Below are positions 18,805 through 28,168 of a stretch of DNA of 64,000 bases, in pieces. The stretch is from Alkalihalobacillus sp. BA299 (GTDB taxonomy: Bacteria > Bacillota > Bacilli > Bacillales > Bacillaceae_F). The notes under the pieces were generated by a model. The model saw only the letters and a program-made list of their open reading frames with translations. It was not told where the DNA came from and ran no database searches. Made by a program: the position numbers and the translations under genes. The stretch's first letter is position 1. Every line of letters begins with the position of its first letter. The stretch is taken from positions 1 through 64,000 of the forward strand of contig NZ_JAFLJM010000011.1 in the NCBI RefSeq assembly GCF_017745675.1. Reading direction: 5' to 3'.

Positions 18805-18956
18805 TCGTAACCGTCCTTTCAAATAATTAAAATATTTATTATCTTTATCATACCTTGAAACGATTTTTCTTGACAAGTACAGCCTGTTTTCGACAACTTT
18901 CGTATGTATTTTAGGTCAATAGTATCAGTAGCTCTTTTTATTTATATTTTTCTACT

Positions 18957-19093
18957 AAGGTATTTTCGTAAACTTTGTTGCTATTGGACTGGTTTATGTT
19001 CAAAGGCTTCACGCCAAAGCGTGAAGAACTAAGCTTTCGCTTGGTTAACGGTCCAATAGCTAAAAGCAACAATCTTTTAGAAAAGAGCCTTCT
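18957..19093 (+). repeat. Family B dispersed repeat, copy 2
   Basis: A longer copy with both ends visible: tttcgtaaactttgttgct on the left and ctaaaagcaacaatctttt on the right, able to pair in part, enclosing the two hairpins (cttcacgc/gcgtgaag and a diverged aagctttcgctt). It lies in the 460-bp gap between the DUF84 gene and the lipoprotein gene. Nothing was recognised in 19094-19263. Confidence 0.88.
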
Positions 19094-19263
19094 ATTAAGA
19101 AAAACATTTCAATTGCATTAATAACTTAAGGACTCAAATCTTACTACAGAAAGCAGATGTAGTGATTGCCCTGTTCGGTGAAAAGTATAGCTATTGAGTA
19201 TCCTTTTTATTTTAAGGGGTGTTGTAGATGTAGAAATTACCTAATTTCATTTTTTTAACTAGA

Positions 19264-19776
19264 TTAGCTTCTTTTAAACTCATATTGTCCAACTAACAAA
19301 CGAACGATGTGCTCAAACATCTCACTTCGTGAAATCCAGCCATTTGTTAACACCCCAACAGTTCCGCCTTTTTTTCGAACATCTTTTTCATGAGCAAACC
19401 CATCAATGACTTCTCCTAATTCTTTACCTTCTCTAACTTGACTGGCTAATTCTTCAGGTAATACGATTTTCGCACCACTGGCAACTATGATTTCTCCTTC
19501 GCGGTCGACTAATGCTCCCCAATTACATAGCATCAAGCCAGCTTTAGTCTCCAGCACTCCACCTTCTAAGCCGAAGCCGACAGCTACCTTCTCGTCAACG
19601 AGACAACCTTTCGCACGTGTAATTGCACCTTCCATCGTTTCTTCGTCCGAAAATGGCTGTTCTGAAACATTTGAGCTTACTTTCATTCCAATAATTTTCT
19701 TATTTTCTTCTTTAATAACGTTTCGTACCGCACTAATTTTTGTAGGATTCGTCGATCCTACTGCGTAAATAACCAC
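19264..19776 (-). CDS. DUF84-family NTPase (YjjX-like inosine/xanthosine triphosphatase)
   Basis: The 170-residue protein begins IYAVGSTNPTKISAVR, the nucleotide-binding entry of the ITP/XTPase fold, and carries SDEETMEGAITRAKG, VGFGLEGGV and GTVGVLTNGWISR, all typical of DUF84/YjjX proteins that hydrolyse non-canonical purine triphosphates. The start is placed at GTG 19776 with GAGGTG six bases upstream; the ATG at 19797 has no ribosome site. The family is usually housekeeping nucleotide-pool cleaning; substrate is inferred. Confidence 0.82.
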   Translation of the reverse strand: MVIYAVGSTNPTKISAVRNVIKEENKKIIGMKVSSNVSEQPFSDEETMEGAITRAKGCLVDEKVAVGFGLEGGVLETKAGLMLCNWGALVDREGEIIVASGAKIVLPEELASQVREGKELGEVIDGFAHEKDVRKKGGTVGVLTNGWISRSEMFEHIVRLLVGQYEFKRS

Positions 19777-19857
19777 TAGCTTCACCTCATTGTTCATCTT
19801 TTTCGTTTTAGATTTTTTTATGATAAAATTTTAAATCATCAGATTCAATAGATCGAC

Positions 19858-19993
19858 TTAAGAAAAACACAAGCACCCCGTTTAGCGGCGTAAGGACTGG
19901 AGCCACACCTATGAGATAAAGGAAACACGGCGAGAGTTAACAAGCCGATGTTGACTTATCGTAAGGAGGGGGAGCGAAGTCCATTAGACATCA
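19858..19993 (+). repeat. Family A repeat, copy 2
   Basis: Begins aagaaaaacacaagcacc, with core blocks gagataaaggaaacacggcg and gatgttgacttatcgtaagg, and ends gagcgaagtccattagacat. Nothing recognisable fills the remaining 19994-20170. Confidence 0.92.
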
Positions 19994-20170
19994 TCTGAAA
20001 AGTTATACTCCCTCATTAAAGTAGGGATTTCCTCTCGATTTCTTCAATTTACTTAGATTTTCAGCCTTGGTTACTATTAATAATGGCAATTAAGTTGGAT
20101 AAAACAGTTTCATTTCAGGAAAGTAGGTAGAGGAGGGTGCACTTAATAGCCCTTCTTTCTTACCTTCTAT

Positions 20171-20200
20171 AAAAAGGCAGTGCACGATTTGGCACTGCCC
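20171..20200 (-). terminator. Terminator of ytoP
   Basis: The arms ggcagtg and cactgcc form a stem (about 20176-20199), followed on the minus strand by TTTTTATAG. It lies 14 bp from the ytoP stop. Confidence 0.9.
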
Positions 20201-20213
20201 TCAAAATTCTATA

Positions 20214-21287
20214 TTAACTATTTTTCAAAATTTGCTCTAATGTATTATTATCCGTTGATTTTACTAGCTTCGTTAATAATTCTTTTGCAGCTGCATAATC
20301 ATCTACATGAACAATCGAAGCATGTGTGTGAATGTAACGTGAGCATACTCCAACAACTACCGATGGAACACCATTATTACTCGTATGCACGCGGCCTGCA
20401 TCTGTTCCACCTTGAGAAATAAAATATTGATACGGAATGTTATGGGTTTCTGCTGTATCCAGTACAAAATCTCGAACCCCTCGATGTGTAACCATCGTTC
20501 GATCATAAATACGAAGAAGTGCACCTTTACCTAGCTGTCCGAAAGCATCCTTGCCGCCTGTTGCATCGTTGGCAGGACTAGCATCTAATGCATAAAAAAT
20601 ATCAGGTTGAATCATATTTGCAGCAGTAGCTGCACCTCGTAGTCCCACTTCTTCTTGTACTGTCGCTCCAGAATAAAGTGTATTCGGCAGTTGCTCACCT
20701 TGTAATTCTTTTAGTAGTTCTATCGATAAACCTACCCCATAACGATTATCCCAAGCTTTAGCTAAAATTTTCTTTTCATTCGCCATCGGCGTAAACGGGC
20801 AAATCGGAACAATTTGTTGACCAAGTTTAATACCAATTTTTATTGCATCAGCTTTGTCATCTGCACCGATATCAATATACATTTCTTTAATGTTCATTGG
20901 TTTATTTCGCTGTGCATCCTCTAATAAATGAGGCGGAGTTGACCCAACAACCCCAATAACTGGTCCATTATCTGTAATAATTTGCACCCGTTGAGCTAGT
21001 AAAACTTGGCTCCACCAGCCACCTAATGTTTGAAAACGTAGAAGTCCTTTTTCGCTAATCGATGTAACCATAAATCCAACTTCATCCATATGGCCTGCAA
21101 CCATTACTTTTGGTCCGTTTTTATCACCTTTTTTTACTCCAAAAATACTTCCTAGCTTATCTTGGATTACTTCATCTGAATACTTTTCTAATTCAGAACG
21201 AGCGAAGCGACGAACTTCATGTTCAAATCCAGGAGCACCCGGAAGTTCGGTCAATGTTTTAAAAAGAGCTAATGTTTCTTTATTCAT
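20214..21287 (-). CDS. ytoP: M42-family glutamyl aminopeptidase YtoP
   Basis: A 357-residue dinuclear zinc aminopeptidase of peptidase family M42 (FrvX/PepA type), probably a large oligomer acting on peptides in the cytosol. Motifs: [11 protein letters not shown] at the start, [12 protein letters not shown] (first metal His and catalytic Asp), [15 protein letters not shown] (bridging Asp), [11 protein letters not shown] (catalytic Glu pair) and [12 protein letters not shown] near the end. The start is ATG 21287 with AAGGAG upstream; the 13 codons further out are unsupported. Monocistronic. Confidence 0.95.
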   Translation of the reverse strand: MNKETLALFKTLTELPGAPGFEHEVRRFARSELEKYSDEVIQDKLGSIFGVKKGDKNGPKVMVAGHMDEVGFMVTSISEKGLLRFQTLGGWWSQVLLAQRVQIITDNGPVIGVVGSTPPHLLEDAQRNKPMNIKEMYIDIGADDKADAIKIGIKLGQQIVPICPFTPMANEKKILAKAWDNRYGVGLSIELLKELQGEQLPNTLYSGATVQEEVGLRGAATAANMIQPDIFYALDASPANDATGGKDAFGQLGKGALLRIYDRTMVTHRGVRDFVLDTAETHNIPYQYFISQGGTDAGRVHTSNNGVPSVVVGVCSRYIHTHASIVHVDDYAAAKELLTKLVKSTDNNTLEQILKNS

Positions 21288-21473
21288 GACTAGACTCCTT
21301 TCGAGTTCCGAAAAAATTATGTACACGATTATTTTACCGAAAGCTGATTGGATTTTCCAGTAAAACGTAGTTGCTTACTGATTAAATAAAGGGTTTAGCT
21401 TGATACAAATTTGGAAATCTAATAAAAATTAAGTATACTTTAAGTAATGACAAAAAATGAAGGTGGGATAGCT

Positions 21474-21782
21474 TTGGGAATGAAACGTTTTGCTATTGGA
21501 ATAGGTGTTGGTCTCGCCGCAGGACTTTTATTACGCTCAAAATTAGAGCAAGATCTAATTTCACCAGAGAAAGCATTAAAGCAGGTTAAAAACAAATTAT
21601 CTCACTCGTTTAATGTAACAGGGTCTTGGATTCATATGATACCCGAAACGTGGGACAAAAATCAGTTAGAATACACCGTTTATCGTGGAGGAGTAACCGC
21701 ATCTACTGAGCACGATAAAAGTCTACAGTATGATTTCATTGTTGATGCCAAAACAGGAACGATCTTAGATGTAACTCAATAA
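21474..21782 (+). CDS. ytzB: YtzB-like PepSY-domain protein
   Basis: About 102 residues, with an N-terminal membrane anchor (RFAIGIGVGLAAGLLL) and a small PepSY-like domain (ISPEKALKQVKNKL ... LQYDFIVDAKTGTILDV). PepSY domains are often inhibitory or chaperone modules on the outer face; here function is unknown. A TTG at 21474 lies seven bases after AGGTGG and is the favoured start; ATG 21480 gives nearly the same protein. Divergent from ytoP, as in Bacillus. Confidence 0.82.
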   Translation: MGMKRFAIGIGVGLAAGLLLRSKLEQDLISPEKALKQVKNKLSHSFNVTGSWIHMIPETWDKNQLEYTVYRGGVTASTEHDKSLQYDFIVDAKTGTILDVTQ

Positions 21783-21785
21783 AAA

Positions 21786-21832
21786 TGTATCAGGCCCTTT
21801 AACATAGTAAATTGTTAAAGGTGCCTGATACC
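21786..21832. repeat. Long intergenic hairpin
   Basis: gtatcaggc plus cctttaaca pairs with tgttaaagg plus gcctgatac around an A/T loop, an arm of about 18 bp just after the ytzB stop. A T run follows on the minus strand only. A related caggcac motif is at 36957. It may be a terminator or a REP-like palindrome. Confidence 0.6.
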
Positions 21833-21842
21833 ATAAAATGAT

Positions 21843-21880
21843 AAGAGGCTGCTGAACAGCAGCCTCTTTATTTTTATTTT
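21843..21880. terminator. Bidirectional terminator between ytzB and fruA
   Basis: The arms aagaggctgct and agcagcctctt form an 11-bp stem with a tiny loop (21843-21868), then ttatttttatttt on the plus strand. The right flank covers the fruA stop region. Confidence 0.9.
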
Positions 21881-23745
21881 GCTGGTTTTTTTAATATTCC
21901 AAGCATGATCGCTGTAACGATTGCACCAATAATAATCGCTAAGAGATACAGTAATGGGTTTCCACTAACAAGTGCGATAACAAACGCTCCACCATGAGGA
22001 GCAGGTAAACCAATTCCAAACATCATTGTTAATGCTCCGGCTACAGCTGATCCAACAACGATTGACGGGATGACACGTCCTGGGTCTGCTGCTGCAAATG
22101 GAATAGCTCCTTCTGTAATAAATGAAGCACCCATAATATAGTTTGTTTTTCCTGCTTCGCGTTCTTGTTTTGTAAATTTACTTCTAAAGAAAGTTGTGGC
22201 TATTGCAATACCTAATGGTGGTACCATACCACCAGCCATAACGGCTGCATGTGGACCAAAGTTACCCGCATCAATCATCGCAATTCCGAAAGTAAATGCA
22301 GCTTTATTGATCGGTCCACCCATATCAACTGCCATCATTCCACCAAGAATAATTCCAAGCAATACAACATTCGTTGTACCCATGCCGCCAAGCCAATTTT
22401 CAAGACCTGTATTAAAAGTACTCAATGGTCCTACGATTGATAACATAATCACACCAGTAAATAATATACTGAACACAGGATAAAGCAATATCGTTTTAAT
22501 ACCTTCTAAGGAACGAGGTAAGTTTTTAAGTGCCCACTTAATTAAAACAACTAAGTAGCCTGCTAAGAAACCTGCGATCAATCCACCTAAAAATCCACCG
22601 CCACCAGTTGAGGCGATTAAACCACCGACCATACCAGGCGCGAACCCAGGACGATCTGCAATACTCATCGCAATAAACGCAGCTAATACAGGGATCATTA
22701 ATCCAAATGCATTTCCACCACCGATTGTCATTAGCATTTCAGCAATTGGATGGTAACTTGGGTGTTCTGGATCAAATGCTTCAATACCAAAAGCAAACGA
22801 TAAAGCAATGAGGATACCTCCACCAATTACGAACGGAAGCATATTTGAAACACCATTCATTAAGTGTTTGTAAAAACCTCCTTTACCTCCACCTTCTGAA
22901 GCACCGTCTTGCTTTGAACCACCTGTAGACTGGTAAACAGCTACATTACCGGAAACCGCTTTTTCAATTAACTCTTTGGGACGACGAATACCGTCTGTTA
23001 CACCAACTTGAATAACCTTTTTCCCAGCAAAGCGATCCATATCGACTTTTGTATCTGCAGCAACAATAATCGCATCCGCTTTTGCTATTTCATCTGAAGT
23101 TAAACGATTTTTTACACCACCAGAACCATTTGTCTCAACTTTAATTTGTACACCTAATTCTTTCGCTTTTTCTTTTAAAGCATCCGCAGCCATATACGTA
23201 TGCGCAATCCCTGTTGGACAGCCTGTAACAGCTAGTACAAACTTTCCATTTTCTGTTTGTTCTGCAACTTCTTCAGTGCTTTCTTCTTCACTTGCTTCCT
23301 TCGCATCAATCGCTTGAAGGATTTCCTCTTCTGTTCGAGCTTCTAATAAAGCATTGCGGAAGTTCGTATCCATTAAATAAGTTGCTAGACGAGATAGTGT
23401 TTCTAAATGTTCATTGTTTGCCCCTTCACTTGCAGCAATCATGAAAAATAGGTGACTCGGCTGTCCGTCTAGTGCTTCATAATCTACTCCTTTTTGTGAG
23501 CGACCAAAGGCAATAGCTGGGGTTTTCACCGCTGCTGTCTTTGCGTGAGGAATTGCAATTCCTTCTCCAATACCTGTAGTACTTTGTTCTTCACGAGCTA
23601 AAATCGCCTTTTTATATCCCTTTTTATCATTTAGGCGACCCGCACGATCTAGTTGATCAATTAACTCATCAATGACTTGAGCTTTCGTTGAACTTTTTAA
23701 ATTTAATATCATTGTATCTTTTTTTAATAGTTCAGAAATTCTCAT
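21874..23745 (-). CDS. fruA: PTS fructose transporter, EIIABC fused
   Basis: Imports fructose and phosphorylates it to fructose-1-phosphate. The 623 residues hold, in order, an EIIA domain with phospho-His67 (GIAIPHAKT), an EIIB domain with phospho-Cys near 176 (LAVTGCPTGIAHTYMAADAL), a Ser/Gly linker, and an EIIC membrane domain (MLPFVIGGGILIALSFAFG onward, about eight helices). It lies 7 bp after fruK in the fruR-fruK-fruA operon and ends at a strong terminator. Expression is expected under FruR, and possibly CcpA, control. Confidence 0.97.
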   Translation of the reverse strand: MRISELLKKDTMILNLKSSTKAQVIDELIDQLDRAGRLNDKKGYKKAILAREEQSTTGIGEGIAIPHAKTAAVKTPAIAFGRSQKGVDYEALDGQPSHLFFMIAASEGANNEHLETLSRLATYLMDTNFRNALLEARTEEEILQAIDAKEASEEESTEEVAEQTENGKFVLAVTGCPTGIAHTYMAADALKEKAKELGVQIKVETNGSGGVKNRLTSDEIAKADAIIVAADTKVDMDRFAGKKVIQVGVTDGIRRPKELIEKAVSGNVAVYQSTGGSKQDGASEGGGKGGFYKHLMNGVSNMLPFVIGGGILIALSFAFGIEAFDPEHPSYHPIAEMLMTIGGGNAFGLMIPVLAAFIAMSIADRPGFAPGMVGGLIASTGGGGFLGGLIAGFLAGYLVVLIKWALKNLPRSLEGIKTILLYPVFSILFTGVIMLSIVGPLSTFNTGLENWLGGMGTTNVVLLGIILGGMMAVDMGGPINKAAFTFGIAMIDAGNFGPHAAVMAGGMVPPLGIAIATTFFRSKFTKQEREAGKTNYIMGASFITEGAIPFAAADPGRVIPSIVVGSAVAGALTMMFGIGLPAPHGGAFVIALVSGNPLLYLLAIIIGAIVTAIMLGILKKPAK

Positions 23746-23752
23746 ATTTGAA

Positions 23753-24673
23753 TCATCCTCTCTTTATTGGTGTCAACTCTACTTCTGCAACTAATTTTTC
23801 TATACTTTCCTTCGTACAAAATCCATTAGAAAAAGCGGTTGCACTTCCTGCAGCTATGGCATTTTGAAAAGCCTGTAAATTATCATTCGTGTCATCTAAA
23901 TACGCTAAAAACGTAGCAACGACAGTATCTCCTGCACCAACCGAATTAATGACTTCACCTTTTGGAACGCTACCATGAACACAATGATCTTTATTCAAAA
24001 ATAACGCACCCTTTGATGCAAACGAAACGATAATATTTTCTACTCCTTTATCCAACAATCGTTCGGCTAAAGGAACAGCATCCTCAATTGCATCTACTTT
24101 TGTAGAAAAAAGCTCTCCTAATTCATGATGATTGGGTTTAATTAAAAAAGGTTTTTTTTCAATAATTCGTTCTAACGCATCCCCACTTGTATCGACGATA
24201 ACCTTTGCACCACGTTGCTCACCAATTTGCATTAACTGTAGGTAAATGTCACTCGTTAATGTTTTCGGAACACTACCTGCTAACACAAGACAATCACCAG
24301 CTTGCAGTTCTGAAATAATTTCTTTTAATTCTGCTATATGTTGCTCTAAAATTTCGGGTCCTGCTCCATTAATCTCTGTTTCGGTTTCGGTCTTTAGCTT
24401 TATATTAATACGTGTGTCCTCGTTTACATGAACAAAGCGAGTTGCAATATCTTCTTGTTTCATCCTTTGTTCAATGAAATCCCCCGTAAAGCCACCGATA
24501 AATCCAGTAGCTGTAGACCTTTTTCCTAAACGAGTAAGTACTCTTGAAACATTAATGCCCTTCCCGCCGGGTTGTTTTATTTCTGTATCACTTCGATTTA
24601 ATTCACCAAGTTTAAAATTTTCTACATTAACGATGAAATCTATAGAAGGATTTAATGTCACAGTGTATATCAT
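23753..24673 (-). CDS. fruK: 1-phosphofructokinase
   Basis: Converts fructose-1-phosphate to fructose-1,6-bisphosphate with ATP. It is a PfkB-family kinase of 306 residues: VTLNPSIDFIVNVENF at the start, GGKGINVSRVLTRLG (substrate-binding signature 1) and the catalytic GEVINSVGAGDTVVATFLA (signature 2, base Asp in GAGD). The ATG overlaps the fruR stop in an ATGA arrangement, so translation is coupled. Confidence 0.97.
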   Translation of the reverse strand: MIYTVTLNPSIDFIVNVENFKLGELNRSDTEIKQPGGKGINVSRVLTRLGKRSTATGFIGGFTGDFIEQRMKQEDIATRFVHVNEDTRINIKLKTETETEINGAGPEILEQHIAELKEIISELQAGDCLVLAGSVPKTLTSDIYLQLMQIGEQRGAKVIVDTSGDALERIIEKKPFLIKPNHHELGELFSTKVDAIEDAVPLAERLLDKGVENIIVSFASKGALFLNKDHCVHGSVPKGEVINSVGAGDTVVATFLAYLDDTNDNLQAFQNAIAAGSATAFSNGFCTKESIEKLVAEVELTPIKRG

Positions 24674-25425
24674 CTGCCTACCACCTTAATCTCTGTCTTC
24701 ATTTTATATGCTTGAATAATGTCTTCATCTACAGACGAACTTGTAATAATCGTAATTTCATTTATATCTGCAATCTTTGCAAAGGCGACTTCACCAAACT
24801 TCGTATGATCCACAAGTAAAAAGGCTTGCTGTGCTTTTCGTAATGCACATTCTTTTACAAATGCTTCTTGCGTATCTGGTGTCGTTAATCCGTAATCGAG
24901 GTGAACTCCGTTTGCACCAAGGAATACTTTATCGAACCGGAATGATTCTATACCTTGAATTGCTGCTCTTCCGACGAAGGCTTTTGTCGCTGATTTCACA
25001 AGTCCCCCAATAACATGAGTTTCAATGCCATATTCCATTAATGAATTGATGTTGTTAATAGCATTCGTGACAACGACTATTTCTTTTTCTTTTAAAAAAG
25101 GAATCATTTCCGTTACCGTCGTCCCAGCATCAAGATAAATGGAGTCGCCATTTTCAATAAATTGTGCAGCATACTTTGCAATCTCTATTTTTTCTTGACT
25201 GTTTTTGACCGTTTTTTCAGCTAAAGTGGGCTCAATCAATCGCTTCTGAATAAGTGAAGCTCCACCATGGACTCGCTTAAGTTTATTGGCCTTTTCTAGA
25301 TCAGTTAGATCCCTACGTATCGTAGATTCTGATGCATTGGTTATTTCAACGAACTCTTGTAACTTTACAATTTCTTTTTCATGTAATAGTGAAAGAATTA
25401 AATGATGCCGCTCAGCAGTTAGCAT
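24670..25425 (-). CDS. fruR: DeoR-family fructose operon repressor
   Basis: A 251-residue DeoR/GlpR regulator. The N-terminal winged helix is MLTAERHHLILSLLHEKEI ... ASESTIRRDLTDLEKANKLKRVHGGA, and the C-terminal sugar-phosphate sensor carries DAGTTVTEMI, NAINNI and KVFLGANGVH. It probably releases DNA on binding fructose-1-phosphate (family knowledge). The start at 25425 follows GAAGGTG; the longer frame to 25491 reads through the promoter. First gene of the fru operon. Confidence 0.95.
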   Translation of the reverse strand: MLTAERHHLILSLLHEKEIVKLQEFVEITNASESTIRRDLTDLEKANKLKRVHGGASLIQKRLIEPTLAEKTVKNSQEKIEIAKYAAQFIENGDSIYLDAGTTVTEMIPFLKEKEIVVVTNAINNINSLMEYGIETHVIGGLVKSATKAFVGRAAIQGIESFRFDKVFLGANGVHLDYGLTTPDTQEAFVKECALRKAQQAFLLVDHTKFGEVAFAKIADINEITIITSSSVDEDIIQAYKMKTEIKVVGR

Positions 25426-25458
25426 TCTAACACCTTCTTTCTTGCTACTAATAATTCT

Positions 25459-25487
25459 ATTATAAAGTGAAACGCTTTCAAATTCAA
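25459..25487 (-). promoter_or_regulatory. fruRKA sigma-A promoter with embedded cre-like site
   Basis: On the minus strand a -35 TTGAAT (25482-25487) and a perfect -10 TATAAT (25459-25464) are 17 bp apart. The spacer contains TGAAAGCGTTTCA (25468-25480), a 13-bp palindrome one base shorter than the usual 14-bp cre. CcpA binding is therefore plausible, not certain. Confidence 0.8.
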
Positions 25488-25503
25488 CCACTATCGATCA
25501 TTT

Positions 25504-25534
25504 TTTATCAAAAATAATCAAAAACACTCAAAAA
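25504..25534 (-). promoter_or_regulatory. Candidate FruR operator, three phased direct repeats
   Basis: TTTTTGA on the minus strand occurs three times with exact 10-bp spacing (complement of tcaaaaa at 25508, 25518 and 25528), immediately upstream of the -35. DeoR-family operators are commonly helically phased direct repeats. Confidence 0.55.
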
Positions 25535-25625
25535 AATGTATCGATTCGGTCACAATCTATTAATACGCCAACTGCAAGTCTAATTAAATTACTTATAATT
25601 TTTTCGGCAATATTAGATAAAGTTC

Positions 25626-25669
25626 AAAAAAAGGTATAGTGTTAAAGAAAATCATTAACACTATACCTT
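25626..25669 (-). terminator. Terminator downstream of trmB
   Basis: A perfect 15-bp inverted repeat (arms 25631-25645 and 25655-25669), followed on the minus strand by a run of T. It lies 85 bp past the trmB stop and ahead of the fru promoter region. Confidence 0.88.
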
Positions 25670-25754
25670 CATATTGTTTTTCATTTTGTCCATATTTATT
25701 TCTAAAACTTATTAGAACATGATTTCACAAAAAACTATTTTGTATTTTTACAAA

Positions 25755-26402
25755 TTATTGAGAATTAGCGTACACTGCCTCACATCTATAAATTCGCATT
25801 CCTTTGGCGGAAAACTTCTCTTCATATTCTGTCATAATATTTCCTTCAAAATTACTTTTGTGCAAATCTAAACTTACATTATTCAAGGTCATTCCATACT
25901 TCGAAAAGCTATGCAGAGAATATTCAAATAAACCTTGATTATCTGTTTTAAAATGGATTTCACCATAAGGTTTTAATAATGTATCGTAAAGTTTTAAAAA
26001 ACCTTCGTGTGTAAGTCTTCTTTTCGCATGTCTTGCTTTTGGCCAAGGATCAGTAAAGTTGATATAAACCCGATCAAGTTCTCCTTTTTCAAAATATTCG
26101 CCCAAGTTTAGAACATCTTTATTTAAAAATTTAACATTACTAATATTTTCATCTCGAACTCGTTCCACCGCAGTGATTATTACACTCGTATACTTCTCAA
26201 CCCCAATGTAATTGATCTCGGGGTGAGCTTGGCCCATCTTAGTTAGAAATTGTCCCTTACCTGTTCCTACTTCAATATGAATAGGGTTATTATTCCCAAA
26301 TAGTTCCTTCCATTGACCTTTATGTTGTTCTGGGTTTCCAATGACAATTGTAGGTTCTTTACTGATCTCATCTTGGGCCCATGGTTTATTTCGTAAACGC
26401 AT
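25755..26402 (-). CDS. trmB: tRNA (guanine-N7-)-methyltransferase
   Basis: Methylates G46 of tRNAs using S-adenosylmethionine. The 215-residue protein has the SAM site [13 protein letters not shown] (about residues 40-52), [12 protein letters not shown], the family signature [20 protein letters not shown] with catalytic Asp, and the C-terminal [22 protein letters not shown]. The ATG at 26402 follows AAAGGAG. Divergent from ytzH as in B. subtilis. Confidence 0.97.
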   Translation of the reverse strand: MRLRNKPWAQDEISKEPTIVIGNPEQHKGQWKELFGNNNPIHIEVGTGKGQFLTKMGQAHPEINYIGVEKYTSVIITAVERVRDENISNVKFLNKDVLNLGEYFEKGELDRVYINFTDPWPKARHAKRRLTHEGFLKLYDTLLKPYGEIHFKTDNQGLFEYSLHSFSKYGMTLNNVSLDLHKSNFEGNIMTEYEEKFSAKGMRIYRCEAVYANSQ

Positions 26403-26600
26403 GATTTCACTCCTTTAAAATTACATCAGAATCTTTTCAACGGTAATTACTCAATTTTCTATTATAGGTTCTTTCTGAATTATTGTATAGATGCACATCT
26501 TTTTTGCTGTGAATTTTAAAGGTTTAAGGATAGCAAGTCCACATTTAACGTATTCTAATACTATAATTATTGTATATTATGCTGAAAGGACGTATCGGTT

Positions 26601-26861
26601 ATGCCAATGAACAATTACGATAAACTAGGACTTCTCGCTGATATTTTAAAAAACCAATCAACTGAGCAATATATGACAAAAGATGAATATGAACAGATCA
26701 ACCGTCTGACAGAATCATTGCTTGCTGAAAATCAAACTGACCCTAACTTACTACAAGCTTTACAGCATATCCAGCAAATGAATGTCAATAATCATCAACC
26801 TTTTGAAAATCAAGATGTAACACAATGGCTTCAAGTCCTTGATAACACTACCCTCACCTAG
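26601..26861 (+). CDS. ytzH: YtzH-like small protein
   Basis: An 86-residue hydrophilic protein (NYDKLGLLADILKNQSTEQY, then a Gln/Asn-rich helix region, ending TQWLQVLDNTTLT) of unknown function, conserved between trmB and ytmP. Its TAG stop (26859-26861) uses the first bases of a family A repeat (agaaaagcgg), so the repeat defines the present C-terminus. Ribosome site GAAAGGACG before the ATG. Confidence 0.85.
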   Translation: MPMNNYDKLGLLADILKNQSTEQYMTKDEYEQINRLTESLLAENQTDPNLLQALQHIQQMNVNNHQPFENQDVTQWLQVLDNTTLT

Positions 26862-27008
26862 AAAAGCGGAAGCGCTCGTTTACCGACGTACGGACTGGAC
26901 TGAACCGCAGGAGATAAAGGAAACACGGCGAATGGTAGTGAGTCGATGTTGACTTATCGTACGGCGGTGAGGGAAGTCTCGCTAGTCGGTGGGCGCTGCA
27001 GCTAGACA
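26860..27008 (+). repeat. Family A repeat, copy 3
   Basis: Begins agaaaagcggaagcgctc, contains gagataaaggaaacacggcg and gatgttgacttatcgtac, and ends ggtgggcgctgcagctagac. It is fused directly to the ytzH stop codon. An antisense 69-codon frame lies wholly in the repeat. Confidence 0.92.
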
Positions 27009-27010
27009 AT

Positions 27011-27140
27011 AAGAAAAGCGGAAGGTGTCTGCTTATCGGCGACAAGCGCTGGAGGGCCAGCAATTAGTGTCCTGACTTTTGGACACGTTTGATGGACCGA
27101 AGCGACCTCGAGCCGATGACACCTGCAGCTAGACACCCTC
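27011..27140 (+). repeat. Family C-type repeat abutting copy 3
   Basis: Starts aagaaaagcggaaggtgtc, contains cgacaagcgctgga and gacctcgagccgatg, and ends gcagctagacaccctcgaaatttatac. The cgaaatttatac tail is shared with copies at 34378 and 58446. Confidence 0.8.
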
Positions 27141-27166
27141 GAAATTTATACTTTTTTATTCTGAAA

Positions 27167-27204
27167 TCAAAAAATTCCCCATATTTCCTGGGGAATTTCT
27201 CATT
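27167..27204. terminator. Bidirectional terminator between ytzH and ytmP
   Basis: The arms aaattcccc (27172-27180) and ggggaattt (27190-27198) pair. An A run lies left and tctcatttttt right, so it can serve both convergent genes. Confidence 0.85.
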
Positions 27205-27246
27205 TTTTGCCATCTTTAAGCGTTCTTCCTCTTTTATCGACAGCAA

Positions 27247-28035
27247 TTATAGGGAGTTATCTTTTAGGAGCTCGACAAGATATTTTTCCCATCGATTTAC
27301 TTCATTCCATTCATCTCTTTGTGTATGCCAAAGAATTATAAACATCGTTTGTGATATAACGTACCAATGCATTCGTAAGTGTAATTCTGCTGTTAAAGAG
27401 ATGCCATATTGGTTTAGCCAGCTTTCCCATTGTGGTTCAGGAATATATAAATATAGTAGTAAGCCTAAATCAAGTGCTGGGTCTGCAACTGTGGCCCCAT
27501 CCCAATCGATTAAATAAAGCTCCCCAGTTTCACTCAAAATCCAATTATTGTGGTTAACGTCGGTATGACAAACGACGAATCGATGATGTTCGACCTTATC
27601 TTTTTGTTTAAACAAGTAAATTAATCCATGCTCTAATATTTCATCATTAGATTGAAGTGAAGCTAATTTCTTTTGAAGATTTTCTATAATAATATTTGGA
27701 GTTAAAGGCGAGTTCCCAATACGCTTAAACATATCAAGTAACTCACTAGAACGATGAATTTTTCCTAATAACTGGGCTACATTCGTACCATTCATTTCAT
27801 ATGATTTTAATTCTCGCCCATTCACCCATCGCTGCGCAGTAATCACATCTCCACTTTCTAATCGTTTCGTCCATAGCAACTTTGGAACGATGCCTTCTGC
27901 AGATAAAACGGCTAAAAATGGAGACGAATTCCGCTTTAAAAAAAGCTTCTGGTCACCTTGTTGTGCAATATACGCTTCTCCTGTTGCTCCACCGGCTGGT
28001 GTTACATGCCAGTCGTCTCCTAAAAAAAATTTCAA
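27247..28035 (-). CDS. ytmP: YtmP, aminoglycoside/choline-kinase-fold phosphotransferase
   Basis: A 262-residue protein kinase-like phosphotransferase (APH fold). Seen are a degenerate glycine loop (TPAGGATGEAYIAQ), the catalytic loop FVVCHTDVNHNNWILS (HxDxxxxN) and the metal-binding YLIDWDGATVADPALDLGLL. The substrate is unknown; in Bacillus the gene is fixed beside trmB and amyX. The start is placed at TTG 28035, six bases after GAGGGTG; the longer frame to 28101 has no good ribosome site. Confidence 0.85.
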   Translation of the reverse strand: MKFFLGDDWHVTPAGGATGEAYIAQQGDQKLFLKRNSSPFLAVLSAEGIVPKLLWTKRLESGDVITAQRWVNGRELKSYEMNGTNVAQLLGKIHRSSELLDMFKRIGNSPLTPNIIIENLQKKLASLQSNDEILEHGLIYLFKQKDKVEHHRFVVCHTDVNHNNWILSETGELYLIDWDGATVADPALDLGLLLYLYIPEPQWESWLNQYGISLTAELHLRMHWYVISQTMFIILWHTQRDEWNEVNRWEKYLVELLKDNSL

Positions 28036-28168
28036 CCATTTCACCCTCAATTTCCTTTTGTTGTCCATTTCCAACAATTTGCTATCTACAGTATAACCCA
28101 ATTTTCTAAGTTAGCCTATGTAAAATTTCATAGAATCATGAAGCAGAACCGCTTGATTCGGCTCTGCC

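Noticed and set aside
27089..27517. 142-codon plus-strand frame opposite ytmP
   Set aside because: It is antisense to the kinase-fold gene, spans a terminator and a repeat, and has no protein-like features.
28140..28166. Terminator for amyX at gcagaaccg/cggctctgc
   Set aside because: The imperfect hairpin is real but has no T tract on the minus strand, so it was not listed as a terminator.
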